A DNA stretch of 64,000 nucleotides from Symbiodinium natans (lineage: Eukaryota; Sar; Dinophyceae; Suessiales; Symbiodiniaceae), in the NCBI GenBank assembly GCA_905221605.1, contig CAJNDS010002134.1, positions 43,501-107,500 on the forward strand, read 5' to 3'. A program made the position numbers and the translations under genes. Below the pieces are notes generated by a model. It ran no database searches, was not told where the DNA came from, and saw only the letters and a program-made list of their open reading frames with translations. Shown one piece after another: positions 47,171-58,034 of the stretch; the stretch's first letter is position 1, and every line of letters begins with the position of its first letter.

Positions 47171-47705
47171 AAGTCAGGGATCAGCCTGCGCTGTTCCGGG
47201 CTTCGGGCCTCTTCCCCAAGACCGTCAACAGGCAAGATCAGGCAAGACCCGTCGGGGAACCCTAAACCCTAAACCCTCAACCCTAAACCCTAAACCCCAA
47301 ACCCTAAACCCTAAACCCTAAACCCAAGTTAAGTCCTACAGTAATCACCAAGGGTAACTACACTTATAAACGTGTATTTAAGGCACTTATAACCCTACTT
47401 ATAGCTACCCACGAACCTTCAAGTAAGGGTTTGAGGTTTAGGGTTTGGGGCCCCTCTTTTGGGGGGGCTTAAGATTGGGACAACGAGGCGGCCTCCACAC
47501 GCCACTCCCCACGTGGCCAAGCTGCCTCGCGGGTGCATGCAGGCTTGGCTTTCGGGTTTAGGGTCTAGGGTTTCGGGTTTCGGGTTTAGGGTTCAGGGTT
47601 TAGGGTTTAGGGTTTAGGGTTTTAAGGTTTAGGGCTTAGGGTGTAGGGTTTAGGGCCTATAGGGTTTCGGGTCTAGGGTTTTGGGCCCCGTAGAAGCCGC
47701 ACCGG

Positions 47706-47978
47706 ATGGATTGCGGCGATGCCTCAGAAGAGGCCGGGTTCGATAAGGTAGCACTTTCGAGTAGCGCTGGGGAAGATCAACAAGAGGACACTCTGCTCGC
47801 GGAGAGGTGTTCCGGGTGCAGAAACTTGCACTTTTCAACCTCAAGCGAATCAGTCCAACACCCACCGAGGCCCAGAAAATTCCGCAAAGCTGGGGCGAAG
47901 CTGCTCCATGCCTCAAGAGAAGACAGACACACCTGTTTCACCTCGATGCTTCTTGGCAAAACACGCGCAGAAGCCTAA
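47706..47978 (+). CDS. Possible plus-strand coding stretch (MDCGDASEEAGF...)
   Basis: A 90-codon frame of balanced composition in a repeat-free interval; other frames are open too, and no splice signals or motifs support it. Confidence 0.2.
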   Translation: MDCGDASEEAGFDKVALSSSAGEDQQEDTLLAERCSGCRNLHFSTSSESVQHPPRPRKFRKAGAKLLHASREDRHTCFTSMLLGKTRAEA

Positions 47979-48381
47979 GATGGGGGAGCCTCGGATCCTC
48001 GAAGCTTCGGATCCTGTTTTTGCTTCGCAAAAACCCTCGAAGTCCCCTTTTGGGGTTCAAGGGTTTTCTGGGCCTTCGGGCTTAAGAAAACTCAGCAACG
48101 CCAGAACCTCTGGGCCACAAACACACAACAGTCACGTCAATCAGGCGAAGGCTCAAAGCCCCAGCAGCACGTGAGCCCTAACCCTGAAGCAGCCTTTAAG
48201 ACTATGAAGCCTACAACCCAGAAAACCTACATCCCTGACGCCCCCTTGAGCAAGACAAGCTAAGCTGAGACCTCAAGGCCCTCATAATCCTAGAGCCCTA
48301 AAGCCCTAAACCTCAGGCCCCTAAAACTCCTAGAATCTTTGCCATAGAACAAAAATCTTATACACATATATAATATCATTT

Positions 48382-48530
48382 ACATTACAGTGCATTACAT
48401 TACATTACATTACATTAAATTACATTACATTACATTACATTACATTACATTACATTACACTACATTACATTACATTGCATTACGTACATTACATTACATT
48501 ACATTACACTACATTACATTACATACGCAC
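48382..48530. repeat. (ACATT)n pentamer microsatellite
   Basis: About 29 units, followed by (AT)n to 48600. Confidence 0.97.
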
Positions 48531-48545
48531 ATGTCTATCTCTACA

Positions 48546-48583
<38 letters not shown>

Positions 48584-48632
48584 CATATATGGGTTTACAT
48601 ATATACATATATGTATAGAGGTGTACCTCTAT

Positions 48633-48692
48633 AAGTAGTGCTGATCCACCACCTCCACAGGCTGCTCGGGAGCCGCCTCGGCCACCGGCTCC
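48633..48692 (-). CDS. Possible last exon of a small gene: EPVAEAAPEQPVEVVDQHYL
   Basis: Ends in an in-frame TAG. Acceptor GCGAG/GAG gives phase 0, compatible with the exon at 49512. A family A half-MITE (CCTCCAAG) abuts it. The pairing with the MGCAGS exon is inference. Confidence 0.4.
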
Positions 48693-48742
48693 TCGCGAGG
48701 GGCACTTGGAGGTTCATGGGCCGTTCGGGCTTCAACTGGTGC

Positions 48743-48840
48743 GTTTAGGGTTTAGGGTTTAGGGTTTCGGGTTTAGGGTTTAGGGTTTAGGGTTTAGGGT
48801 TTAGGGTTTAGGGTTTAGGGTTTAGGGTTTAGGGTTTATA
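48743..48840. repeat. TTTAGGG array
   Basis: About 13 units. Confidence 0.95.
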
Positions 48841-48905
48841 CTAACTGGTTGGTTCGTCCTTCTGGGGTTTAGGGTTTCGGGTTTAGGGTTTAGGGCTTAG
48901 GGTTT

Positions 48906-48999
48906 GGGATGTTCCCCCTTATAACAGTCCTCAATAGGGATTATAATAAGGGGTACTATAATCCCCATTAAGGACTGCTGGTATAAGGGGAACATTCCA
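48906..48999. mobile_element. MITE family B copy
   Basis: GGGATGTTCCCCCTTATAAC to TAAGGGGAACATTCC. Confidence 0.85.
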
Positions 49000-49479
49000 A
49001 GTTGCATTTATAAACTGATAACTGGAGATACTCGGGTAAATATAGCTAACCTTGTTGAGGTAATGAAAAAAAAACCTACTTACTACTATCCTTAAGAGCC
49101 TTCAAGTAGAATCGCTTAAGCGTTGCTTGGGGTTGCTTGGGGTTGCTTGGGAGGGCGCTACTGAGGGCTACTGAGGGTTGAACAACGAGAGCCCCGGCCA
49201 CACTCTACCAGGGCTGAGGGCGCTGGTTCTCAACTCTAGCCACCCTTAGAAGTCCTTTTTTCGCAAAGCAATTGGTCTCTGAAAGAGGAGCCCATATTCA
49301 GAACAAGCCCCCGGCGTTCCCAGTACCCCGAGAACCTTCACCCCTGAACCCGCAACCCCACTCACAGCTCGTGCCCCAAACTCACCATTTCTTGAAGGCT
49401 CAAACTTCTAAAGCCCAAACCCTAAACCCTAAACCCTACTCCCTCCCCTAAAAACCCTTTGCAAGTACCTTTATGCTGA

Positions 49480-49527
49480 CCTCGTAGCGCGCTGCTGCCG
49501 AGCCGGCGCAGCCCATGGGGGTCCGCT
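49480..49527 (-). CDS. Possible first exon with acylation motif: MGCAGSAAARYEVSIK
   Basis: ATG GGC TGC GCC GGC TCG matches the MGCxxS pattern for N-terminal myristoylation and palmitoylation. Donor AAG/GTACTTG resembles the family A MITE terminus. End about 49480. Confidence 0.4.
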
Positions 49528-50103
49528 GTCAGAGTTTAGGTGGAGGACGTCAAGGGCTTGAAGGGCTTTAGGGTTTTAGGGCTTTGGGTTTAGGGTTTTA
49601 GGGTTTCGGGTTTAGGGTTTAAGGTTTAGGGCTTAGGGCTAGGGTTTAGAATTTCGGGTTTTAGGGCTTAGGGTTTAGGGGCTAGGGCTTAGGGTTTTAG
49701 GGTTTGGGGGAGGGCTTCGGGGCTTCAGGATATAAGGTGTATGGCTTAGGGGGCTTAGGGGGCTGAAGTGGCTCACGGCTCGGGCTGGTATGCAGGCTGT
49801 TGGGTGGTGCATCAGGTTCAGGGTGTAAAGAGGTTCAGGGCTTAGGGTCATATACATGACGAAACCTTGGCTGTCATGCTACATGTCCTCAGAACCAGCT
49901 CTACTCCAGCAAAACCGTCCCCTATATAACCCTCCTAAAAACCTCTACGGAACATTGCGGACCCTAGCGCCCGACATACCTACGGAGAACCAGAGTGGGG
50001 CCAACACCCCACACGAACTCTCGCAATGTCACGACGGAACTTTGGAACTTCGGAGCCCTGCACTACCTGTCCAGACCCGCAGGTGCATCCCGAGAGAGCC
50101 CGA

Positions 50104-50255
50104 GGCCCCTTAATTAAGGAATACACCTTAGATCATAAAGGGATCCTACATATGATTTAAGGCATAAATACCCCTTAATTAAGGAATATAGGAATATACC
50201 TCAAATCATAAAGGGATCCTACATATGATTTAAGGCATATTCCTTATTTGAGGGG
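50104..50255. mobile_element. MITE family G, tandemly duplicated palindrome
   Basis: Two copies of CCCCTTAATTAAGGAATA...AAATCATAAAGGGATCCTAC...ATGATTTAAGGCAT in a row, ending TTCCTTATTTGAGGGGTATT. Confidence 0.8.
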
Positions 50256-50744
50256 TATTGGGCTCTTTGGGTCATCTTCCCGCACATCGTGTTTCAAATC
50301 CATTGGGCCGCTTGTCTCCGTGCCGTCGCATTAGCTCGTCATCAACACCAATCTTTGGAGAGCCCTGAATGACTAAACCCTGAACCCTCAATTCTGAATT
50401 CTCAAGCCTGAACCCTGAACCTTCAACGCTAAACTGGCTGCAGAACTCCTAGCTCCGTTGCGCGGTAGATGAGCTTTGCATCCACCGCCTAGCGCGCCCA
50501 TGCGGAAGAAGCAAGGAACTTTGATATCATAATATGGAGTGGGAGCTAAGGGCTTAGCACATAGGGGTTTGCAGGGTTTAGTGGCCCTTTTCGGTGCCCG
50601 GATCTTTCCAAGGAATACACCCCGAGGAACTGCGTTGTCAAGGAGTCCGCATGGGCAGCGAGCTGCATCTTTGCCAGAACCCTAAACCCTAAACCCTAAA
50701 CCCTAAACCCTAAACCCCTAAAACCCTAAACAACCGACACCTCA

Positions 50745-50815
50745 GAGAAGCGCGCGTATCTGCACATCGCCTTGCCCGACTTCGGGGGCTTGCGATTCTT
50801 GAGGGGCTTAGAGAC
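50745..50815 (-). CDS. Exon: NRKPPKSGKAMCRYARFSE
   Basis: Basic coding-like exon, donor GAG/GTGTCGG then TTTAGGG. Upstream boundary about. A further possible exon, MQLAAHADSLTTQFLG, lies at 50620-50682. Products unknown. Confidence 0.45.
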
Positions 50816-50844
50816 CAGGCTGGCGAGCTCAAGGGCGCAGGGGA

Positions 50845-50984
50845 GGGATGTTCCCCCTGATACTAATGGCTCCTTTATCGGGACTATAGCAGCCCCCCAT
50901 GATAATCCTCATTGAGCACGGTCACAAACCCTAAACCCTAAACCCTAAACCCTAAACCCTAAACCCAATCAGGGGGAACCTCCC
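50845..50984. mobile_element. MITE family B copy containing a CCCTAAA array
   Basis: GGGATGTTCCCCCTGATACT to GGGGGAACCTCCC; 50926-50966 is six CCCTAAA units inside the element, absent from the other copies. Confidence 0.85.
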
Positions 50985-51163
50985 AAGGCGCAGGATTTGA
51001 GGCTTCAGAGGCTGTTGGGCTTTTCCGGGTGAGCCCTCAACCCCCTAAACCCTGAACCCTAAACCCTAAACCCCTAAACCCTGAACCCTAAACCCCAAAC
51101 ATCCCTAAACCCCAAACCCCAAACCCTAAACCCTAAACCCGAAACCCTAAACCCTAAAACCAC

Positions 51164-51261
51164 CTTCCACCCTAGATCTGAAGCAGCCTCGGCAAGGTCC
51201 TCTTCCTCGATCCAACCGCTCCGGTTGAGGTCGAGCCTGGCGTGGCTCACACTGGCTGAAT
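51164..51261 (-). CDS. EF-hand-like exon: LDLNRSGWIEEEDLAEAA
   Basis: 98 nt. DLNRSGWIEEED fits the 12-residue calcium loop, with D, N, S, the central G and I, and D instead of E at position 12. Acceptor CTACTAAG/A is the terminus of the MITE E copy at 51264. Donor GAAG/GTGGTTTTAGGG. Confidence 0.6.
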
Positions 51262-51263
51262 CT

Positions 51264-51357
51264 TAGTAGGGAACCCTAAACCCTAAACCCTAAACGCTAT
51301 ATATGATCCCTTAAAGGGCATACACGGGGACCCTAATTCCCTCATTCCCGACTACGA
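51264..51357. mobile_element. MITE family E copy with internal CCCTAAA
   Basis: CTTAGTAGGGAA, then three CCCTAAA units, then TTAAAGGGCATACACGGGGA and CCCTCATTCCCGACTACGAA. Confidence 0.75.
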
Positions 51358-51984
51358 ACCAGGGCTCAGAGCTCTTCAGCTGTCGAGCTTTCGGTTTCAA
51401 AAGCTTCAGGATAGTTGGCGTTATCGGATTCTACCCTTTCATGGTGTGTTCTGCCCAATTCATGGGTTGTACCCTTCAACAGAAACTTGCAGCCCTGACC
51501 CACGAATCCGCGCACAGACCCTGGAGGCCTGTGCTCAGGCCCCAGGCTCGGGCAAGGAAGAAGGAGGCTCCGCTTTGACACCCACGGGGCTCAGGGGCTC
51601 AGGCAAAACCCTCAAAACCTTTTGAGAACGCTAAGAACTACGAAAGCTGGCGGGGTTGCGCGAAGGGTTCGTGATGGTCTGAACTTTGTATAGACATGTA
51701 GAATGTTTCGCATCATCCCTTCAAAGAGAGAGCAGCCCCACGAATGTTCCACGAAACCCCCCAGCAAGCACCACGACACCCCCCGAACTGCAAACCTGCT
51801 GCCCCGGCCTCTGGCATGCAAGGTCGACACCGGGCTCAGACACGCCACCGAAAGACGCCAAGAGCGGCCGAGCCGCCTCGCGCAGCGTTGTTCCAGGAAA
51901 GATCCCCACCGAGAGAAGCCTGAACCCTCAAAACCCCAAGCCCGATTCCGCAGATCGCCCATTTACCCCTACTTAGGCTGTCTA

Positions 51985-52100
51985 ACCCGCCATGAGTAGG
52001 CCGGGCGGGTCGAGACCCTGGAACAGGATCTGAACGAAAGCCTTAACATCAGAGACAATAGCGATCTTAAGCTTTTGGAGCAGCCACAAGCAATCCTGAC
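51985..52100 (-). CDS. Exon: DCLWLLQKLKIAIVSDVKAF
   Basis: About 116 nt, clearly coding-like, continues VQILFQGLDPPGLL. Product unknown. Confidence 0.5.
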
Positions 52101-52619
52101 AAGAGAGAAACGCACCACTCACACCCTAATCACCCAACCCCAAACTGCACCCGAACCCCAGCAATGACCCCAAATGCATGCTGGCAGCATGCTCTCCACA
52201 AACGAACTCAGGAGAAACCCATGGGAAGCGTGGTATGAGAAGGCAAACCTACGCAAACCGTACACGGAGGACCAGGCCCGATGGCACATTCAACAACTCT
52301 CCTCTTGCCCAAAAGTTCTTCCATTTTCGCGGCCCAATGCTCAACCACTACCCAATTTGCCCTACGTATAGTCCGATTTACAACAAGCCATAGATCACTA
52401 ACCCCTAAACCCCAAACTCTAATGAAGCCCTCAACCCTAAACCCCAAAACCCTACCCATGAGTCTCCAGTAACGTAGGGGCCTAAATGTTTTGAACAGGG
52501 TTTTGGGGGTTCTTGTTAATATAGTATGTTTATAAAGGGACCATAAGGGAGCATGTTTAATCATTTTTCCGACCCCGATAGTAACTCCCCACCCAAGCTT
52601 CCTCCAAAGCCAGGGGGGC

Positions 52620-52690
52620 ACCCTGTGGGCTCAGCGCCAGGAAAAGCTCCGCGGCACCGAGGTCCCTCGATTCCCGCGCGCTCTTAAAGT
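52620..52690 (-). CDS. Exon: SARESRDLGAAELFLALSPQ
   Basis: Short coding-like exon; boundaries approximate. A family C MITE copy lies next to it at 52471-52585. Confidence 0.4.
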
Positions 52691-52969
52691 TTCGGGCTTC
52701 AAGGTCTAGGGGGTCTTAGGGTGTTCGGGTTTTGGGGCTTTCAGGGTTTTCAGGGCATTCCAGGTTTTGCAGGTTTTCAGGCCTGTTTAGCAGCTTGGGA
52801 TGCAGAATTTGAGGATTTGGGGTTAGGGTTAGGTGCCCTAAGGCGTGAGCCCTTTAATTCTTTTGAGATTGAAGCTTGGCTTGCTGTAGGGTTTCGAGGG
52901 TGAAGGACTTCAAGGTATGAAAGATGAGACTTACGGTTGAAGGCTTAGTAAGCTACACGTGTGTTCTAG

Positions 52970-53026
52970 AGGGTCGATGCAGGGCTGTTCTAGAACCTCG
53001 GCAATCAAGCGCTTCAGGGCATGTCT
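52970..53026 (-). CDS. Exon: HALKRLIAEVLEQPCIDPL
   Basis: Acceptor CGGCAAG/A is in phase with the exon at 53079. End about. Confidence 0.5.
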
Positions 53027-53078
53027 TGCCGACACCTTACACCCTAAAGCCCAAACCCTGCCCCTATCCCAAACAGAC

Positions 53079-53272
53079 CTGTTTTGCTTCTTGTTGAGTT
53101 TGTCGAAAGCCAGCGCAGTAACAAAGCTGCGAAGCTCAACTTCGGAACCCTGAGTAGGCTTCAGGCTTACACTAGGATGCAACTCCCTCTCCAAACTGCC
53201 TCTCAATACTCGGTTAGAGGCAGGTCTCGTCCGAAAGGCGGCCGCCACAAAACGGCCAAGCAGCGTCCAGGC
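53079..53272 (-). CDS. Exon: AWTLLGRFVAAAFRTRPASN
   Basis: 194 nt, the longest confident exon outside the retroelement; ends LAFDKLNKKQN at AAACAG/GTCTG. Acceptor GGAG/GCC. Product unknown. Confidence 0.6.
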
Positions 53273-53570
53273 CTCCACCAGTAGCCGTAACAATCCAAAA
53301 AGCAGATAACGTCTTTAGCCCTCGGGTTGCATTTCAGCGCCATTAGGGCTAAACCGCTTTTGTAGGGGTTTTTGAGGGCTGATAGGGCTTAGGGTTAAGG
53401 CTTCAGGGCTTACTGTCTAAATCTGACTAGGGTTCTTGGCCATTGCTTCTGGGCAAAAACCTCTTCTGCTGAAGTAGGGTTCGAGCACCAAAGCTGCGTT
53501 TAAAAGTTACCTACTTATAGCCCAACCCTACTGATAGCTACCCCAATGAACCTCCAAAAGTGGGGCCTCC

Positions 53571-53629
53571 GCCTCTGCCTCCGGGCCACCGGCCCCAGGC
53601 GCCTCGCAGCCCAACTCCTGGAGGGTGGA
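53571..53629 (-). CDS. Exon: ELGCEAPGAGGPEAEAE
   Basis: Acceptor CTCCAG/GAG, low complexity. It ends beside a family A half-MITE. Boundaries approximate. Confidence 0.4.
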
Positions 53630-54059
53630 AGTTCGAAGGCTGAGGCTTTGGGGGGCTTGAGAAGGGGCTTTAAGGGTTGAAGGGTTTTAGGGTTTAAGGG
53701 GTTTAAGGGTTTCAGTTTAAGGGTGTAAGGGCTTAAGGGTGTAAGGGTTGAAGGATTGAAGGGTTTAAGGATTTCAGGACTTTAAGGGTTTAAGGGTTTC
53801 AGGGTTGACGGGTTTAACGGCTTAAGGATTCAAGGGGTCAAGGGTTTAAGGATTTCAGAACTTTAAGAGTTTAAGGATTGAAGGGTTTGAGGGACGAGGC
53901 CCCCTGCGTCACCCATTTGACTCAAACTCCCTCATTCCCGACTGAGAACCAGCTACTCGAGTCCTCCTTATACTAACAGTCCTCTACAGGGATTATCGTA
54001 CCCCCGATTAAAATCCCTATGAAGGAGCTGTTTTTCAGGGGAAAACCCCAAGTTTCAAC

Positions 54060-54115
54060 GCTCCTGGAGCTGCATCTCCATCTCCTGCTCCGCCTCACAG
54101 AGCTCCTGGCTCCAG
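54060..54115 (-). CDS. Coiled-coil exon: LWSQELCEAEQEMEMQLQ
   Basis: Heptad-like, charged. Acceptor GCAAAG/CTC gives phase 0 with the exon at 54836; a GA donor would continue in phase. The MITE E copy at 54125-54212 lies just upstream. Confidence 0.5.
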
Positions 54116-54124
54116 AGCTTTGCT

Positions 54125-54212
54125 AATTCTTGGTAGGGAAGGAGGGAATCAGGTACCTCATATCACCTTTCACGTGCCCGTTTGAAGCTACATCCCTATT
54201 TCCCTACTTGAG
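54125..54212. mobile_element. MITE family E copy (diverged)
   Basis: TTCTTGGTAGGGAAGGAGGG to ATCCCTATTTCCCTACTTGA. The adjacent 54223-54744 is open on both strands but shows no exon I can support. Confidence 0.7.
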
Positions 54213-54835
54213 AAGGCCGGTGTTAGAAAGAACGAGCCTGTTGGGGGTTTGGGTTTAAGAACTTTGGGGCTTGGAGCCGTACTCTTGCGAGGTTTGCCGA
54301 CTGCGCGCCTGCGGCCAACCATGGCCTCAGAACAAAGCCCAAAACCCAAACAGAGTACGGTCTGGGTAGCCTCGTCCAGGGGACCAGGCGTGAGGATTTG
54401 TGTGATGTCGCCGAGTGCAAGACCCTCCTGCGTAGCACGATGCCGGCGTTCGAGCGCGCACGTGTTGCATGTCGCGCACTGAACGGGCCCATGGTGCCGC
54501 TCGTGCGTCGCAAATGCATGACTTTGCCTCCTTCTGATTCCTCGGAGGCGGGCTCAGGGCCAAAAGCATGTTGTGCGCGCTTTCTTTCCCCGGGTGCTCT
54601 GCAGGTCTTCGGCGCTTGCCTTCTAAGCCATGGCGCAGCGAAGCTGGAGGCATCCACTGGGATCCTCTGTGACGCGCGGCGCCACCGAGCTGCATCTCGC
54701 CTGCGCGTGAGTCTTGACCTCAAACGCAGCGGTTCCTTGTTCAAGCGCAGGCATGGCTTGGCCGAATCCTTCTAAATCTGAAACCGCAACCCAAAACCCT
54801 AAACCCTGAACCCTAAGCCCTAAACCCTATGAGTC

Positions 54836-54901
54836 CTGTAGCTCCGACTCCAATAGGCTCAACTCCGTCTCCAGGTGCTGCTGATCTGCTAGGAGCTGCT
54901 C
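54836..54901 (-). CDS. Coiled-coil exon: EQLLADQQHLETELSLLESE
   Basis: 66 nt, 22 codons, phase 0/0. Acceptor CTTCCAG/GAG. The donor must be GA (CTACAG/GACTCA), because a TAG follows at once. Leucines are spaced as in a coiled coil. Confidence 0.65.
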
Positions 54902-55446
54902 CTGGAAGCGTAAGGGTTTGGGGTTTGGGGTTTGGGGTTTAGGGCTTAGGGTTTAGGGTTTGGGGTATAGGGTTTAGGGTTTGGGGTTTAGGGTTTAGGG
55001 TTTACGGTTTAGGGTTAGGGTCTAGGACTCAGGGGGTGTAGCATCATCAGACTTACTCTTCGTGTCTTCCATGCTCTCGCGTTCTTGATTGTTGATGCTT
55101 GAATAAAGCTCTTAAAAGCGACTAAGATGCAAGCACATGGAGAACGTCGAAAAGAGCTGATACGGCTAGGATGAAGGCCCTACCAAGGCGTGCAGCAACA
55201 TGAGATGCCTGACCTTTGCCACATACCCTTCAACCCTCCGAAACCCCCTAAGCCCTCAACCCGTCTTCTTGGAACCCTCGACTTGACCCCCGAAACCCGG
55301 CCCTGAACACCGCGAAACCCTAAACCAAAATTCCCCTCAAGTCCCCTAGAAGTCCAAAATGACCAAAACCTTAACCCGAAGCTCCCCTATCGCTAAACCC
55401 TAAACCCTAAACCCGAAACCATAAACCATATGAGAAACGAAAGCAC

Positions 55447-55538
55447 CTCAGGGAAGGAGAGAAGGCGGAGCAGCGGCACCACGTGCTCGCAGTCCAATGG
55501 GGAAGGTGACGCCAGGGCATGCAGAGCGTCTTCCAAAC
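55447..55538 (-). CDS. Exon: LEDALHALASPSPLDCEHVV
   Basis: 92 nt; joins in phase after the RING exon (GAG G / GT TTG). Ends SFPE at GAG/GTGC. Confidence 0.65.
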
Positions 55539-55749
55539 CTGTGGTTTCGGGCTTACGGGGCTAAGGGGCCTTAGAGCTTCCAAGGGGGCTTGGGATGACA
55601 CACTTTGTAGCAAGGTTTAGGGCTTAGGGTTTAGGGTTTAGGGGTTTAGGGTTTGAGGGTTTGAGGGTTTAGGGTTTAGGGTTTTGGGATCATGGGCAAG
55701 CAAACAAAACCGAAACCTTCGAAACAATGCTCAAGAACGCCCCAGAAAC

Positions 55750-55923
55750 CCTCGGAGCTGGAAGAAGCAGGGGCGCGGCAGAGCGGGCAGGAGGACTGTC
55801 TCTCCAGCCAGTTGTAGATGCAGTGGTGGTGCCACTCCCGGTGTCCGCAGGGCAGGCACACGTCTTCGGAGAGGGAGCAGGGCAGGAAGCAGATAAGGCA
55901 GATGGGAGAATCGCCATCAGACA
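55750..55923 (-). CDS. RING-H2 finger exon (probable E3 ubiquitin ligase)
   Basis: 174 nt. Ligands in order: CLIC, then C at the CGH, H, H of WHHHC, C, and CPLC, which is C-x2-C-x12-C-x1-H-x3-H-x2-C-x9-C-x2-C; the H-x3-H spacing is one longer than the usual RING-H2. WHHHCIYNWL carries the typical tryptophan. Acceptor ATCCAG/TG, donor GAGG/GTTTC. RING fingers recruit E2 enzymes for ubiquitin transfer. Downstream in-phase exons code a helical segment and a coiled coil. Confidence 0.8.
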
Positions 55924-55957
55924 CTGGATCCATGTAGACTTTGGGGGCTTATGGGTT

Positions 55958-56056
55958 GGGATGTTCCCCCCTTATACCAACAGCTCCTTGATAGGGATTA
56001 TAATCGGGCGTACTACCATCCCTACTAAGGACTGTTAGTATAAGGGGAACATCCCA
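55958..56056. mobile_element. MITE family B copy
   Basis: GGGATGTTCCCCCCTTATAC to GTATAAGGGGAACATCCC. Confidence 0.9.
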
Positions 56057-56426
56057 ACCTGTAGGGTTTTAGGATACAAGAGGAAGCTACGCCGGGACGG
56101 TGGGACTCAAGAAAGCGCACATCCTCTGCTGCATGTCGTGTGAACGATGTTGCGAGTCCTACCTTCGGGAAATTCGGAGCCCCAAGGTTCGGAACATGCT
56201 CTACAATGTGACCCCCGGCGCAGCGCTTCGTCCCACACTTCCTTTTTGCCCGGTGCTGCCCTCACGGCTGAAAGGTCAGGTACCTCGGCTGCTTTTTGGG
56301 AACCCAAAAGTAGCATTCCTCGTGTGGTTCTGAAGGATTCACCTGCATGAAGGACAAGCTGCCTCGAGAATGGACTGCATACAACCTAATGTGATAAGCG
56401 AGGCTTTGGGGCTTAAGGAGAACCCT

Positions 56427-56508
56427 GGGATGCTCCCCCTTATACTAACAGCTCCTTAATAAGGATTCTACTGGGGGGCATTATAACCCCTATCACGCAA
56501 ACATCCCA
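56427..56508. mobile_element. MITE family B copy (shortened)
   Basis: GGGATGCTCCCCCTTATACT to GCAAACATCCC; right arm partly deleted. 56520-57350 shows open frames on both strands but no supported exon. Confidence 0.75.
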
Positions 56509-57052
56509 AGGAGAACCCTTAGAACAAAGAAACGAAGGCAAAAGAGCAAAGCTGCGATCGAAGAAAGATTGCCTAGCGGCAACGCGAGATATGTTTCCTT
56601 GGTTTCGACTTTGCCTTTCTTGTTGGCTTGCTGCGTTCGCTTTTGACAACTTGGCCCTACTGTGCCCAAAGCCGCAAGAAGGAAACCTAGCCCTAAGCCG
56701 CGTTGCCGAGTGTTGCCGTGGACTTGGGTGCATCTGCTTTGTCACAAACTGCTGTTCACGTTGCTGTTGCTGGTCGGCCACGGACTCTTTCTTTCTTCCA
56801 GCGGTTTGGGAGGGCGTCGGGTTCAGTTTTCTTTTTTTTTTTTGGGGGGGGCGGGTTGGCGGCCTGGGTTTTCAGGAGCTTCGGGGTTGTACGAGTTTAG
56901 GTCAGTTCCGGCCACGTTCTTCTTCTTGGGGTTCAGGGTTTAGGGCATGTAGGGAGTCTTCGGAAAGTGAAGTCTGGGGCTTGTAGATACTGAGCCTCCC
57001 CGTGGCATCGACAGATTGCAACTGCTTGCTACTGTGGAGCACTTTGCTTCGC

Positions 57053-57170
57053 ACATTGGGATTTCCGAAAGTAGGGGGGTACCTTATTGGGGTCCTTTGC
57101 TAGAAGGGAATCCCACTATTTTGGGAGGTCAAAACTTGGGGCCCCTTATTCTCGTAAACCCCCACATCTC
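57053..57170. mobile_element. MITE family D copy
   Basis: GGGTACCTTATTGGGGTCCT, GAAGGGAATCCCACTATTTT and CGTAAACCCCCACATC match the copies at 60370 and 60985. Confidence 0.7.
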
Positions 57171-57942
57171 TTCTCACACTTCGGGAATCAGAACTCTGAG
57201 CCCGTAAAGCCCAACTCGGCGCAGCTCACTAACACGAACTCCTCTAAGCCCCCCGTCTGCAACTAGGCCGACCGGCATGAGACCCCTGAACCCTAAACCC
57301 TAAACCCTAAAACCAAGCCTAAACCCTAAACCCTAAACCCTAAACCAGCCCTAAAGGGCCCCCTCAAGCCCCCCTAGCACCACCCAGGTCCGAGGTACAA
57401 GCACAGCCGTGTCGAGGCCCCAGGCCGTTGCAGGAGGTTGCGGCGGTCCTGGTTGCGCCGGTTTTCTGGGAGACGAAGGTTTGCAGCTAGGGGTCAGGGA
57501 TTCGGGTGTTTCTTTAGGGTTCCTTGGCCCGCCTAAGGGCAAAAGCCCTTGGGGGCCTTTGGGGATGTCAGGTTTAGGGTTAAGGGTTAAGGGTTAAGGT
57601 CTAGGGTTTGGTGTTTTCTGAGCTCTAATCCAAAGGTGCGTGGGCACGTGTTCTCGTTGTACCTGGGGCTACAAGCACAACTACCCTTCTTATAATTTAA
57701 TTGCATGTACCCATGAGCCTTCAAGCCGGACTTCTCTTACTTTGAATGAAGGTATGTATTCTTCAAACCCTCAACCCTAAGCCCTAAGCACCATATCTTG
57801 ATTCATATCTTGATTAGAGGGGGGGGGGCAATTCTCGCTGCATCCGTGCAATTTCGCCCCGCAGTCCGCCGCGAGCAGGAGCGACCCCGCGCTGGCAGGC
57901 GCTGTCTCCGCCAGAGCTCTGAACCTGCTAGGTTTTGGGGGT

Positions 57943-58034
57943 CTACTTGGAGGTTCACGGTACTTAGTAGGAGGTTCACGGTACTTAGTAACACTTATGA
58001 CGACACTTATGATGGGTTACCACGTACCCTGAAC
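57943..58034. mobile_element. MITE family A copy (rearranged)
   Basis: CTACTTGGAGGTTCACGG with a duplicated GGAGGTTCACGGTACTTAGT; right end ACCTGCAAGTAG. A possible minus exon lies at about 57840-57922, frame uncertain. Confidence 0.75.

Noticed and set aside
54223-54744. 173-codon minus-strand frame
   Set aside because: The plus strand is open over the same interval, no motif is visible, and adjacent exons join in phase without it.
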